Assembly (NCBI GenBank): GCA_016859345.1
Contig: CM029121.1
Location: forward strand, 8,769,911-8,833,910
Length of the DNA: 64,000 nt
Source: Istiophorus platypterus
Taxonomy: Eukaryota; Chordata; Actinopteri; Istiophoriformes; Istiophoridae
Reading direction: 5' to 3'
The notes under the pieces were generated by a model, which was not told the DNA's origin, searched no databases, and worked only from the letters and a program-made list of their open reading frames with translations. The position numbers and the translations under genes are program-made. Each line of letters begins with the position of its first letter. Position 1 is the first letter of the stretch. Shown in pieces: positions 27,848-39,140 of the stretch.

Positions 27848-30800
27848 CAGAGCACAGCCACACAATGTGTCGGATCCGCAGTCATCATGCAAAAGTCCAA
27901 GTCACTGTAGCAGAACTATTTTTAGATGGCGAGCGAAAAGGCTACCTGTATGAGCTTTATAGTTGCTGTTATTTTCCACTGCTATTTTGGTATCCACTCG
28001 TATCCTACATCCTAACTGTTAACGAGAATTCACGATCAAACATACACGATCCGGTAACAACACTAAAAAGCACTTCCACGCATGTCACACTGCTATTATC
28101 GTATACTTCTGTGTGAGAAAGAAATTGACATTTTGAAAAGGTCAAAATTGTATGAATGCACGCTTACAAACAGTCGAGCTTCAACTGCCTACTCCAATAT
28201 AGAGAATATAATTAATGCTGAAACTCAATTCACAGTTCTAGCTGAGCCAACCCCTTTAAAACCAAGGTCTCACACCAAGGCCGATGTTATCTTTTTGTCT
28301 CCAGGTGAGTGAGAATGCTAAGCAGGATCTGAAGGATGGGCTCGCTCTCTACAACTCAGAAAACAACATAGGCCTGCGAAATGCCTGGAACATCATCCAG
28401 GCAGAGGTAGGCACACCATGTGTTACATCAAACATTGGAAACATCAGCATGATCGGTAGATCACAACACCAAGAGTGATAAATATAGTACATAATGCAAA
28501 GTTTTACTGAAATATTCCAGCTATTGCATTTCCTGAATTGTAGCTTTGGCATTAATGCAACATTAAAGTCAAAACTAGCTGGGGAAGTACATTTTGTTCC
28601 ATCACTGTAGCCTTCTATAGCAAAGGGCTTATTACAACACTTGTTATATTTGAACATTAACTAATCTCATGTGTGTGTGTGTGTTTGGCCTTCATAGTGG
28701 AAGTGCTGTGGTGTGATAGCATACACCGACTGGCACGAGGCCCTGAAAGAGAAAGTAGTTCCTGACCGCTGCTGCCAGGAGCATTACCAGAACTGTGGAC
28801 GTAACTCCACCAACATGTTCTGGAACAGGGTGAGTTCAAATTGCCTGTAATGTAAACGCAAACATGTCTTTTGTTGTGCATCCACTATATATGGTATAAC
28901 CATGGAAGGATTAGTTAATGGGCCTATTGGGCACAGAGCTCTGTTTGAAGTGACTGTTTCTTTTTTTGGAAAGTCAATCAAAAGACTACAAAGAGACAAA
29001 ATGTACTACAAAGAGAAACCGAGCGACTGCACACAGACACAAATTGACTGTAAAGAAACTCTGTACCACTACAAAAAGATGCAGAACGAACAGAGACGCA
29101 AAACTACAAGAAAGACACAAGACAAATTACAAACATACACAATTGACTACAAAGAGAGTAGACATTTTACATCTCTGTCATTCTTGGTGTCTTGCTCTTT
29201 TGTAGGAGGGGTAACCTTTTCCCTATTTGTACCCCAGGGCCCAGTGTCTCATCAATGGATATAACGCTATTTGGATCATCAGTCAAGTCCGTACGGTGTC
29301 ATGGTCTTTGTACTCATGTTTGAGGTTATGACTGGATATACTGTTGGTGATTTACTGTTGGTGATTTACAATAATAATTATGTTGCTCTAAGCCAACAAG
29401 ACTCAAATTAGAACAGGATTCACAGGGGTCATGGAAATCATAACTCTTACACATCCCTAATCTTCAGTCTATCTATATTCAGTAGCTACTTTTACAAGCC
29501 ACTGTGATTAGTCAGAGTAGTTTTAAAGTTATCCTTATCCTTATTGCAGAATTCTGATCACACTGGATTTTTTTTCCATTATGCATAAGACATCAGGTTT
29601 TTTTATTGTTTTTTTTTTTCTCTCTCAAAAATCTTGCAGTGGAATATTCACCAACCTCTGCTCATTACAAGCCTAATCTGCTTTTGGTCTGGCACTTGGC
29701 TTGTTAGCAGGTCCAAAGTAGGGGATTAAAAGCCCTAATATAATTGCCAAAATGAGAATAGGCAGACAGTGAGCTGGCCCACAGGAAAAGCACAGCACTA
29801 AAAGCTTGTGCGTAATCCTGCCCAGAGGATATGGCCACACACCTTATAGTTAAGACTTACATGCTGCTTCAGCACCCACACCCAAGAAGGGGTGCAACTT
29901 TGCAGCTGAAACAACCATTAAGTCCCTCACCCCAACTCCCTTCCAGGGACTGACCTCTAAATGAACCAGGGTGGGAATACATTTAAGAGAAAGTGAACAC
30001 GTCTGTCCATATGGCCAATAAGTGTGCATATAAAAGTCATCACTCATGGGTAATTCACTTCTTTTAACACCTCACCTGGTGTTTCATTCATCTGATGGTA
30101 TATCTCATGTAAGAAGTGCATATTTTCATGAAAAGCGTGAAGTGGATGGTCGGGTTTTTCTGGGTGACTGAACAGACCAAGAGCGGCTCTTCAGCTCGAG
30201 TGTCAAAATTCTTCTCCCACACTGAAAGTGCACATTTTTTTTTATTGTATCTTCACAAGCTCTTGTTTCTTTTCAGGGCTGCTTTGAGAAAGTGGAGGAA
30301 TGGCTGGATGAAAACAAGCACCTGCTGGGAACCATAGGCATGGTCATCTTGGTAGTGCAGGTACAGAAGGCTCAATGATAAATTGTTCTTTCCCTCTCCC
30401 TTTGTTTGGCTTCTTGCTATTTATTTTCCCCTTCCGTGTTTCTTATTTTGCTTCGTGTCTGGGTGCATTTTTTTCTGTCTGTCTGTCTGTCTGGCAACAT
30501 GTTAAAATTAAAAAAAAAACGTGCAGCCAGTGGCCTCTGTGCCACCGTCGCCTACTGAGGAACGTATGAAGCCTGTGCTCAGTGGGCGTTCTGGGCACCC
30601 ACACATCTTGAAATATTGAAGTCACTGTCTTCTGCACCCTGATCCTGTCTGGGAGAATCAAAGCTACCTGGCTTTGTGCCAAGCAGGCTCTAAGGAGCCA
30701 TCATAAGATAGGAGAGCAGAGAAATGACTGTAACGGGTATAGCAGGTATAGAGTCACAGATTAAAGGCTCTGTTTAGAGGGGTGATAGATCATACCAGTT

Positions 30801-33234
30801 CTTTTTTGTCCCATACAGCTAGTGTCTCACTTTCACTTTCCTCAGTGTTTTTTTACTTGGAGTTTAAGTCCTCAGGCTTAACAAAGCAAAGCAAATTTTT
30901 TTCCTCAGGTTTGCAGAAATCTGAGTGCTGGTCTGTTTCTGCAGTTTTAGCAATATATGCATTGACTCTGTGTGTTTTGTGTGTGTGTGTGTGTGTTTGT
31001 GTGTAGTTTAAAGTGTGTTTATGGGACAACTTAGACTCTAACTGATCTCACCACAACTCAAGTTCTTTCTTTATTCTCCACCAGTATCTCCTTTTTTCTT
31101 GTAGCCTCTATACATATATGAAATAGAGTCCTAAAGCCCCAGGATAAGTGAGAAGTTAGCGATTAACCTGAAACATTTTAAGTTGGTGCTGACACATTCT
31201 TTTTTATGCGTAACCGCTGTAGGTAACCATGGACAGTAAGAACGTCCTGGGTTCAGATCCAGAAGCAGCCAGCTGGGGACTTTCAGTGTAGAGTTTACAT
31301 GTGTGGGAATGATCTGGCCTATATGTGCCACCCCTCTGATGCACCCTTCCTCTTACCTAATGGAAGCTGTTTATAGGCTCCTGCCCCCCCCCTCAATCAC
31401 CTGCACTCCACTTCTTCCTTTTTTACTGTTCATGCTTTCAGTATTCCTCCCACCTTGCTTTATTTTCCCCTGCCCTCCTTGGTCATTGCTCATGCATGAC
31501 AAGTCTTAAGTTTACTCATTTGTGAATCCATGGTTCATTCAGAGCGAGGCATCACTATGAAATCTCCGTGTTGAGTTTTGTAAGACCCTGCGCATTTCTG
31601 ATGTCCTTAGGGGACGATTGTACTTGAGCTTTAGTTAAAGTTCACAGCCACACTGAGGGAAAGTAGGCATTGTGCAGTGTATTGGCAAACTTGAAATCTG
31701 TATGTATTCATGACAAGATCTCGCAATCTTCCACGCTCACATTCATTTACTCTAACTCATTGACTCTTTTCTCTAACTCTATCTCATCCCTGTCTGTTCA
31801 TTTCTCACCCAAACAAACACACACAGTGTGCACATGCGGGACACTGAAAAATATCGGCCCTGTTTGGAGACTGATAAGTCTTTGTGCCGAATTAAACACT
31901 GCAACACCGACTCAGCTCACATTAATTTTAATGATCTCTTACCCTCCCTCTCCCTCTCTCTACATACACACACAGACTCTCCTCTGATTCAGGTGAAGGG
32001 CGAGAGAGTTGAGAAACAGGCCTTGAGCTGTCAGGTTTGCAGACTTGAAGGCACAGTGAGGGACATGACAGTGAAGAGCATCATGAAAAGCCGAAGCCCC
32101 ACTAGTCTGCAATGTTACATAATATCCAGAGGCATGGATAACTGGCTTACGAATGATTCAGACTTGCAGCATATATGACAGACATTAGGAAGAGCCTATA
32201 TGTATAACTTCATCCACAATGGTTTTAGAAATGTCAGCAGTATTCATATATTCTTAAACATGGACGGATGACTGAGCTTTGAAGAGTCCTGTAGGAGCAA
32301 CTGTCATAATGTCTCAGTCAGAATGAATGAAGGAGACAGTTAAAACTTTCTGTGCATGTCAGAGCTGCACTGATGAGCACCGTGTAAATAATTAGCTTGG
32401 TTTTGAAGCTTTTTTTCTGTTGTTGTTTTTCTTAATTCCCTCTTAGTTGGATGTTTACCTCAAATAGTACTTAGCGTTTTGATTGACAGTGGCTTAAGGT
32501 GGCATTTCCTCTAAAGCAGCTATATGAATTAGGTTTGGACTGAAACTAAAGGAAGAGAATCAGCAGCTTTCCCAGGCTAATCACATACCGTAGGAATCCC
32601 CAGTGGCGCCTGTTTGCAGGAAGTCTACGTTGCCTTTTTATTAGACTGAGCACCATGCAGTACTTTGCAGTTTCCCTGCCATCCAAACATCGCAAGATAA
32701 TGGTTTTAGGATCAGCCTTGTGACTGTGTTTGATGTAGAAGTATCAGGGGTAATGGAAACTTCAAAGAGATAGCTGGCTACTTTATTTCAGTGGCATCTC
32801 AATTTACTTCATTGACTTAATGCTTGTGCATGCTGTACATTTTTTCCATCACAAAGATTCCAGAGCTCGCATTTCAAGGCCATCTGAGAAAACAGAGGGA
32901 ATGAAAAATGTGCTTGTGCTTCACTACTGGAATTATTGAGCATCAAAACACAAACTAGCCCAAGGCATTAACATCAAAAAGATCACACTGAGACACATTT
33001 GCACAAATATATCGTTCCTAGGCACATACCTGCATACACCATCCAAAAGTCTTAGACCACTTTACCGTTCACTTGAGAGAGAGAGTGGTCGCAGAGTTTT
33101 GAACCCCACTGTACATTATACACGCATACACAAATTCACTATCTTTCTCCTTTCCTCCACAGCTCCTGGGCATGGCGTTCTCCATGACACTGTTCCACCA
33201 CATCCACAGAACAGGGAAGAAATATGATGCTTAG
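18895..33234 (+). CDS. tspan9: tspan9, tetraspanin-9 (partial gene, coding exons 2-7 of 7)
   Basis: Tetraspanins are four-pass membrane proteins that organise integrins, receptors and proteases into membrane microdomains. TSPAN9 is known from platelets and the endosomal system. Six exons join in frame (18895-19086, 21641-21715, 28305-28406, 28698-28829, 30277-30360, 33163-33234), all with AG/GT boundaries in phase 0, and give 218 residues. Adding a 21-residue first exon gives 239, the length of human TSPAN9. The translation carries the family hallmarks: the end of TM1 with LCGCGLLGVGIWL, TM2 followed by GCLGAIKENKCLL, TM3, a large loop with CCG (C147, C148), PDRCC (C169, C170), C177 and C190 (six cysteines), an N-glycosylation site NST at 180, TM4, and the tail HRTGKKYDA. 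TSPAN4 is the nearest alternative, but NAWNIIQAE and the tail fit TSPAN9. The a/b paralogue was not resolved. The ATG exon was looked for upstream and is not in the window. Confidence 0.95.
19087..21640 (+). other. tspan9: tspan9 intron between exons 2 and 3
   Basis: 2.55 kb. It holds a fold-back MITE (21090-21435) close to the acceptor. Nothing else was recognised. Confidence 0.8.
21090..21435. mobile_element. Fold-back MITE, copy 1 (gcttagcttagc family)
   Basis: The ends are inverted relatives: left aggaatatcttgacatttta, ggaaatacac and gagagttagatgaaaagatt; right atcttcttatctag, aataagtctta and aaaaatgtcgaattgtt. The middle holds atatgaagctatagccagca, four TTAGC copies, cataaagactcaaaacaggg and tggctctgtccaaaggtaac. 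This is an abundant non-autonomous DNA element of teleosts, recognised from memory. Copy 2 is at 44329. Confidence 0.75.
21641..21715 (+). CDS. tspan9: tspan9 coding exon 3 (TM3)
   Basis: 25 codons between acceptor ctctctgacag and donor gtaagt. The exon is almost wholly hydrophobic (FFIVLLIILLAELILLI then FFVYSDK) and forms the third membrane span. The acidic residue in LAELIL is typical of TM3 in this family. Confidence 0.95.
25170..25352. mobile_element. hAT-type MITE with CAGGGGTGAAAGTAG inverted ends
   Basis: The left end CAGGGGTGAAAGTAG and right end CTACTTTAACCCCTG form 15-bp terminal inverted repeats with one mismatch, enclosing 183 bp. Flanking 8-mers gttttgat and attttatt agree at 5 of 8 places, compatible with a decayed hAT target duplication. 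Internal inverted pieces ctggtactgtacgg and ccgtactgg add to the fold. No coding capacity. Confidence 0.75.
25693..25739. repeat. Perfect-arm hairpin
   Basis: The left arm 25693-25715 starts TTCCCAAGTATAT and ends GTTTTTCC. The right arm 25719-25739 is GGAAAAACATATACTTGGGA plus A. They pair over 21 bp with one 2-nt TA bulge and a 3-nt loop. It lies in tspan9 intron 3. Confidence 0.85.
27771..27844. repeat. (GT)n microsatellite
   Basis: About 37 uninterrupted GT units, preceded by GTGTGTATTT. It accounts for the poly Cys-Val and His-Thr ORFs here. Confidence 0.97.
28305..28406 (+). CDS. tspan9: tspan9 coding exon 4 (start of large extracellular loop)
   Basis: 34 codons after acceptor gtctccag, with donor gtaggc. 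It encodes helices A/B of the large extracellular loop and ends NAWNIIQAE. Note that the exon itself starts GTGAGT, which resembles a donor but here follows an AG acceptor and continues the frame. Confidence 0.94.
28698..28829 (+). CDS. tspan9: tspan9 coding exon 5 (CCG and PDRCC cysteine core)
   Basis: 44 codons after acceptor ttcatag, with donor gtgagt. It carries CCG, YTDW, VPDRCC, NCGR and the NST glycosylation sequon, which form the variable disulphide-bonded part of the large extracellular loop. The exon has the same codon count as the human one. Confidence 0.95.
28830..30276 (+). other. tspan9: tspan9 intron between exons 5 and 6
   Basis: 1.45 kb. It contains a degenerate ACTACAAAGAG minisatellite (28976-29160); nothing else was recognised. 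The preceding intron (28407-28697) is only 291 bp. Confidence 0.8.
28976..29160. repeat. Degenerate minisatellite, unit like GACTACAAAGAGACACAAAAT
   Basis: At least eight diverged copies of a ~17-21 bp unit can be seen, with cores actacaaagagac, actacaaagagaaac, actgtaaagaaac, actacaaaaagatg, actacaagaaagacac and actacaaagagag. It sits in tspan9 intron 5. This tandem type is common in fish. Confidence 0.7.
30277..30360 (+). CDS. tspan9: tspan9 coding exon 6 (last loop cysteine, TM4)
   Basis: 28 codons after acceptor tttcttttcag, with donor gtacag. It starts with Gly-Cys, the last of the six loop cysteines, then EKVEEWLDENKHLLG and the first part of TM4. Confidence 0.95.
31215..31305 (+). repeat. 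SINE-like fragment with tRNA-type B-box remnant
   Basis: The run cagtaagaacgtcctgggtt then cagatcc, followed by gtgtagagtttacatgtgtg, resembles a common vertebrate/teleost repeat containing 'agaaggtcctgggttcgaa ... tgtgtggagtttgcatg'. GGTTCAGATCC is close to a Pol III B box (GGTTCGANTCC). Boundaries and family are uncertain. Confidence 0.45.
33035..33113. mobile_element. 79-bp Tc1/mariner-type mini-element (MITE)
   Basis: It is flanked by TA on both sides. The left end CACCATCCAAAAGTCTTAG and gaccactt match the reverse complement of the right end, CAGTGGGGTTCAAAACTCTG and cgaccact, over the core C-AAAA-TCT---GACCACT. The TA duplication and the 'cagtggggttcaaa' type of end are typical of Tc1-like elements. 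Confidence 0.65.
33163..33234 (+). CDS. tspan9: tspan9 terminal coding exon 7 (end of TM4, cytoplasmic tail, stop TAG)
   Basis: 23 codons plus TAG after acceptor tttcctccacag. It encodes LLGMAFSMTLFHHIHRTG and the tail KKYDA. A 79-bp Tc1-type mini-element ends 49 bp before the acceptor. Confidence 0.95.
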   Translation, partial: LLGMAFSMTLFHHIHRTGKKYDA

Positions 33235-34139
33235 CCTTGGGGGAAGGAACCCAATGGAGAGGAGCCCCACTGCCTGATGGGATAAGACTCTGATTTAAAC
33301 ACCCCCACTTCCCCTCCCTCACTTTATAGCCTCTTTCAAGCATCCTTTGCCCCTGCGCCACTTCACAGACCATCTGTACAGATTCCAGCTGTATTCCCAC
33401 TCTGTTCTGCTCTCTCCTCTCACCATTCATTTTGCCAAAGAGTAACACATCTGAAGAGAAGGGACACCTACTTTTGGCAAGGAAGAAAATCCCATTGAAA
33501 ATCCTCTTGAGTACTGTTTTTTTCTTTTGTCTTTTTTTTTTTTTTTTTTTTTTGCTTGGACTAACAACTTGCTGGAAGGAAGGACAGACTGACGATAACG
33601 ACTTTACTAATGCCCACGCACACCCAACACTGAGGCAAAGCAAACATACAAAACTGATAATACCTTCCAACTCTTGTGGAGTTTTTTACCATGCGTTAAA
33701 TGAATTCAAGCCCCCCTTTTCCTTTGTAAATGACAAAGTTCCATCATGGCATGCTAGTTTTCTACTTAACTGATTTACCTTTGTTGTCGAAATGTCAAAC
33801 AATTTTGTTTTCTTCTTTTTCCTTTTCTTGTAATTGTGTTTTCAATGCTCCTGTGGACTGTAAGTGTCAAACAGATCAGTGAAATGAGCCGTCGGACATG
33901 CAGTGTGTGTGGGGATCGGATTTGAACTAACACCGCTGCGGAGGGGCACAGATATTTCGATATGGTGTCTAATGTAATCCCTGATTCATATTTTTCATTT
34001 GGCTGCAGAGCTTCGGGTAAAGTGAGCGAGATGGAGGAAGACCATGTGAGCATGAGAATCATCAGTGGATTTATTTTATAGCAAATTCTGCAATATCCTC
34101 TGAATAATAAATTGCAACACATCATTCTGCCAGTAGACA

Positions 34140-34140
34140 A

Positions 34141-34171
<31 letters not shown>

Positions 34172-34180
34172 CACACACAC
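34140..34180. repeat. (AC)n microsatellite in tspan9 3' UTR
   Basis: About 20 AC units with one AAAC interruption. Confidence 0.9.
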
Positions 34181-35007
34181 GCATTTTGTACAGCCACACA
34201 GCAGCAGTATTCCCATTCCCTATGAGACAATATAAATGGTGTAAAATGGCTGTTTATTAGGGCTCCACCAGGACTGTCAAGATCTGGATGATGAAGTTCC
34301 CCCTTCGAGAATACAGACTGAATTGTCTGTGTGTGTCTGTGTGTGCGTGTAGCTTTGTGGGTGTATTTTATGACACTGTCCAAGCTGCAAAGGGAAAAAA
34401 AAAACAGAAGCTAGGGTACAAGGGGCAAAATACAGACCAGACATGTCTCACTGCTGCCAGCAATTGCTTTAACTGAGGAGACTAGAGCCTTTCTCTTCTA
34501 TATTCTAGAGATCTCATCCATTTGCTCTGCCCTCCTCATTTGTCCTCTCTCACTGGTTGTCAACTTACCCCATGCCTCAATCTTTCTTTGCCACCCCAAT
34601 TTTCTTCCAATGTGTAAGAACGCAACAAGCTTTTTGCTCCAGAGTACACACAATCTCTCTGCTGACATTCCTGTTCCTGTTCACACAGTTCCACCTCTAG
34701 TTTGCAACTTCTCTGATTATTCGTAAGCTTTCTTTTCTTGCTGCCAACAGAGAAGGAGGTGGTGGGAATGTAGGCAGATCAAAGCTGAGACAGATAGGTA
34801 TGGCAACATGCCCTGTAGGACATGTCTGTTTATGTCAGTTTCCTGCCGATTTGCTGCAGGAGGCCTGTGCATCATCCAGCCTCTATATGACTGAAAATAC
34901 TCTAGATCTGCCGTAGCAACTTAAAGAAAATGCCCTCCAGTGTGTCTGCTCAGGGCTTCAAAATTCCTGTATGTATGTGGGAAGGGGGGTGTAGAGGACT
35001 AGCTCAT

Positions 35008-36199
35008 TGTTAAAGGATGATTCTAGCTTTGGCCATCTCTTGTTATGGTCAGATATCATTGGTAATGATTGCATTGGACTCTCTAAAGCAAATGCTTGGA
35101 TCTGAAAAGGTCATCATTTCAGTCCACTGGGGCAAGAAACAAGAAGTTGTGAAGAGGAGAGAGTGAGATGATCAGACAGGTTGTAAACAACACTTGAATT
35201 ATTTGTAAGAATCCCTCATTCCACAGGAGAACTGTGTGTATGCACAGCTATATCATAAACAATAGGTTAAAGCTGAACCAGAAAAAGTCAGTCTGTAAGT
35301 TCTGATCATTTTCTTCACACAGTTTGAGAAATATTTTCCCGTTCAGCTTTGCTTTCTTTTCCAAATTTATTTGTCCACAAACGGCTTCTTCTGTGTTCCT
35401 CAGGCTAGTAATCACACTGAAAGGCCATTTTGCTTCATTTCAGTATTTATTGTGGCGTCATATTCATGTTAGCCATTTTCTGTTTGGGAGGGGATGCTTT
35501 TTGTTTTGCTCTGAATCAGCAGTCATTTTCAGTCCACAAAAATGCAGTCAGCAGACGCAAAGAGGAGTTAGCATTTTAACCGTCAGTCAAAGAAATCTGC
35601 TGATTTCAGCGCCCTCTACACCGGATCAGATGTTGCTCTGACTGATCAGACCTCCAGTTAGGGTGAGGTTGGGCGGACCTACCTTCTGCTTGAAATCACA
35701 TGATGCTACTGAAGTCTATAAACTAATAGCAACGATAAAGTTGTAAACTGCTCCGCCCTAACAGGTGCAACAGAACAACTGGAAAGTTAGGGAGTTGTCA
35801 ATCAAACAAAAGTTATTTCTGTTAGTTGACTTACAACAGCCTTTGCGACTGCATCATCTCCTCCGCACCCATTGCCATTTCTGTGAGCAGCATTTTTTGA
35901 TGATACGGTTGCATCCATAATCACACCATCGACCATTCATTCACTCCTCCCTATAAAATCCTGCATCTTCAAAGCTCCAATTGACTCTTATTTTCTTCAA
36001 CCAGGGAAAAACCCCTCAATGACCTGTGGCGATTAGTGAGAAAGTCCGGATGTAGGCAGCAGTTCAAGATGTACAGATTCTGGTCAAGGGTGTCTTGACC
36101 AATAAGAACTCTTTGTAGAAATGCTGCCACAGTCGTAATGATGGCCGAAACTACAAAAAACAAGATCATGTTGTAACAAACTGACGTTATCCTTTAACA
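35008..36199. mobile_element. Terminal-inverted-repeat element in the tspan9 3' UTR
   Basis: The left end TGTTAAAGGATGATTC and the right end, read in reverse complement as TGTTAAAGGATAACGT, match over the first 13 bases with a single difference. Further homology follows in ctagctttggccatc versus tagtttcggccatcat. The ends contain TTAA, which would suit a piggyBac-like element. No transposase is visible over its 1.19 kb. The family assignment is inferred. Confidence 0.5.
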
Positions 36200-37103
36200 G
36201 GAGAGGACAGGTGGTCATTTGTTTGCTGCTACTGAAAGCTGACTAGAGAAATCATTGGGACCAGAAGTGGCTGCTTTTTCAATTTTATCCAAGGTACTTG
36301 CCAAGAAGAGAGTTTGCATCTTTGGATGAAACCTTGAAACTCAGACACTTTGCATTGCTGCTACATGAACAAATGACTAGGCAAAAACAAAATATTATCC
36401 ACCAAGATTCACTCATTGGACATTCTTCCAGTCTAGCAGCCTGTTTGCCTCAGAGTGTTACCTGAGGACAGGTTACCCTGGCATTTTAATCGGTTCTCTA
36501 ATGACTTGATCTGAGAGACACAGTTTAAGGACAAAGGGGGAGGGACTTTGTGCATCAGGGAGCAGCAGATTTGGGCTGTGATGTGCTGCGACCCTGCTGG
36601 CTGTAATTCACTGCCTGCCCACATATGCTTCTACTCTTCTTCTTGTGTCCACGGGGGTGGGGGGACATGACAGCTGCTGATATACAACACAAGCACGAGT
36701 AGTCACGCTCCTCTGCTTGGCTGCCTCCACAAACTCTCTACACTTCGCTTATTTACTGCCCCATGCTGCAGACACCCAGTGCTACATATACAGTAGCTGG
36801 CAGCACTGATACTACAGAAATACAACGGTGCTCTTTGGACACCTTGAAGAGGCTGTAAGGTACTTCCACCTGGGTGAGGTCATAGGAGAAATATCTATAA
36901 CAGTTCCGCACCTCACTGCAGGGAAAGGATTTGAAGAAAAACAACATACATTTTTTGTTGTTGCCTTGTTTTGCAGTGGATGGAAAACTCAGATGTTATC
37001 CGAAAAAAAAATTAATTTATAAAAAAAGAAGAAAAAAAAACGACCCAGAGAAAATCCAGCCTGCAAGCTCTGTGACGCCTTGCACCCGACTGATCTGACT
37101 GTG

Positions 37104-37127
37104 CTGACATTCTGACATTCTGACATT
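37104..37127. repeat. Three tandem copies of CTGACATT
   Basis: An exact 8-bp unit repeated three times in the tspan9 3' UTR region. Confidence 0.9.
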
Positions 37128-38494
37128 TTCTCCTCCGTGTGAACTCCCTCTCGGCTCTGCCACCGTCACCCAGTTTTCATGTTGCCGAACATGCTCCATG
37201 GATGTTTTTAGAAAGCAGGGATGAATGCCGTTTTAACAAAAGCTGTTTAATGATGTTATTTTTGTACACTGGTTTTGGCTGTTTTCATGTTCGTTTTTAT
37301 ACGATATACTGTTGTTGTTTTTTGTAGGCTGTTTTACTGATGCTTTTTTTTGTTTTGTTTTCATTCATGACAGAGGCTCATTGTTGCACATTGTGATAAC
37401 ATGACACCATTAAGCATTTGTCTTTTAGAGGATTAGTCTTTGCGATGTTCCTCTACTAGATGCAAAAAATGCCTTTCTGTCTTACCATTGCTACAAGCAG
37501 TTAAAGCAATTAAGTCAGAATTGATTGAGGGAAAAATTTGGCATACTGCATCGGGTGAAGCCCACAAAAGACATACTGCACGCTTGTCAACCTGCTTCTC
37601 TGTATTAAGATCTAGTTTAATTAAATTAAGACGTGCTGCTATAATTTGCAGTATGATTTTTTAAAACTGCCAGTGTAAGGCCCATTATGTATTTCTAGAG
37701 CATGTACTATTAGATGACACTAAAGCACAGAGGTAATGTTACTACAGTATACTTTATCAGCCCTGTACGTTACCCCCGGATGTAAATATGCTAATTTTAA
37801 AACTGATGTAACTTTCTTTACCTCTGCCACTTGTTATCACATTTACATACGGTTTATTTACTATTTTGTAATTTTAACTAGCCTAACAACTCATGCAGTT
37901 TTCGTGCTCATTTACAGACATATCTTCCGCCTATGTCATTTTTGTTATTCATCTTCTCATGTTTGATAGGTTTTTCTGCCTGTTTTCTTTTAAAGTACAG
38001 GAGCAGTGTAAATGCTGATGTAAATTAGGGTTTTCCATCAGTATGGTTTTCCGATTTGCATCTTGTAGTAAGACACGTTTAACTTTTTTTTTTTTTTTTT
38101 AAAGAGTATAAAGTATTCCCTCTAATCTATGGAAGCACTCTCACTAAGCCAGAAAGATTGCACATTGCACATGCAGTAATTGGGTTTTGTCTGCTGTGAA
38201 GAATTTTGAGACATAGAAACAGTTTTATTTTTTAATTTTATTTTTTTGCCACCTTCGACACATTATTTCTGTAATCTCCTCCTAATCCTTCCCCTGTGCT
38301 AAAGCTGAATATCTGAGAAGTGGAAATGTATGCTATAGAAATGGTGTGTTTGATGTCGTGTTCTGCTGGGTGGCACTATCTGATACCTGCCAGCCTTGTC
38401 CTGTGGAGTTTTCTGCTACATGTGAAAGCACTCTAAATATCTATACTAGGTGATGCACTACCTTCTCTTTATTCTTTAAATCAGCTATTTTTTA

Positions 38495-38500
38495 AATAAA
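38495..38500 (+). terminator. tspan9: Alternative poly(A) signal AATAAA in the tspan9 3' region
   Basis: AATAAA follows a T-rich stretch (gctattttttaaataaagg). It could end a shorter tspan9 isoform; only the motif supports this. Confidence 0.35.
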
Positions 38501-39134
38501 GGAAAGAGTGTCACAAAAAAGTCCATGATACCGTACGCTCATTGCCTTTCATGTTTAATGACTCGATGCTCCTGATGTGTCCCTTTTGTATGTCACTGTA
38601 AATTATATAGGCAGCATTTAAACAGTGTGTTTGATGCTGAATTTTTAGGGGTTGGGAGACAGGACTTGGCATGAAGAACAAATGAAGCTGTGTCACAGCA
38701 GATCCCTTGGTGTATACAGGGAATAAGAGTGGCATCAATGCCTTTAAATGGCCTCTTTTTTGACAAAAATAACAAAACCTGAGGGACTGTGGTCCTGAGG
38801 ACGCTGAGAGGAGTTAATGGTACTCAGCCAGTTGTGCAGAGTTTTTTTTTTGTTTTTTTGTTAAAAAGAACAAAAGGAAGATGATGAAAGTGGGAACCAT
38901 CGCCAATTTGTCTAATGTTTCTACAGCATGGAGTGAGCAGCAGAGTATTTTTGTATGGAGCTTTACCCCTTTTTTTTAACCTAATTGTTATCAGGCGCAT
39001 GTGTGACAGTGAGTTGAGTTTATTGTGCCATTCCATCCTGGCTTTTTGTTTTTACATCACTGTTCCTTCTATGCAAAAATATGACCTATTTTAGCCTTTG
39101 TACAGATTATTTTGTATGAGTAACATGTATTGAA

Positions 39135-39140
39135 AATAAA
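39135..39140 (+). terminator. tspan9: Poly(A) signal AATAAA, probable distal end of tspan9
   Basis: AATAAA lies in the run tgaaaataaagtg about 1.7 kb before the tspan33 start codon. It is the last good + strand signal before the next gene. Alternative signals are at 34106-34111 and 38495-38500. Confidence 0.55.

Larger units (their letters stand above)
21716..28304 (+). other. tspan9: tspan9 intron between exons 3 and 4
   Basis: 6.6 kb. It holds a 183-bp hAT-type MITE (25170), a strong hairpin (25693) and a GT repeat (27771). No exon was recognised in between. Confidence 0.8.
30361..33162 (+). other. tspan9: tspan9 intron between exons 6 and 7
   Basis: 2.8 kb with a short TGTC repeat (30474-30494), a SINE-like fragment (31215-31305) and a Tc1-type mini-element (33035-33113). 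No extra exon was seen. Confidence 0.8.

Noticed and set aside
33116..33670. 184-codon minus-strand ORF
   Set aside because: It is antisense to the tspan9 terminal exon and 3' UTR and includes the T tract as poly-Lys; no domain is recognisable.
33775..34383. 202-codon minus-strand ORF
   Set aside because: It runs through the AC repeat (poly Cys-Val) and the tspan9 3' UTR; no protein family is recognisable.
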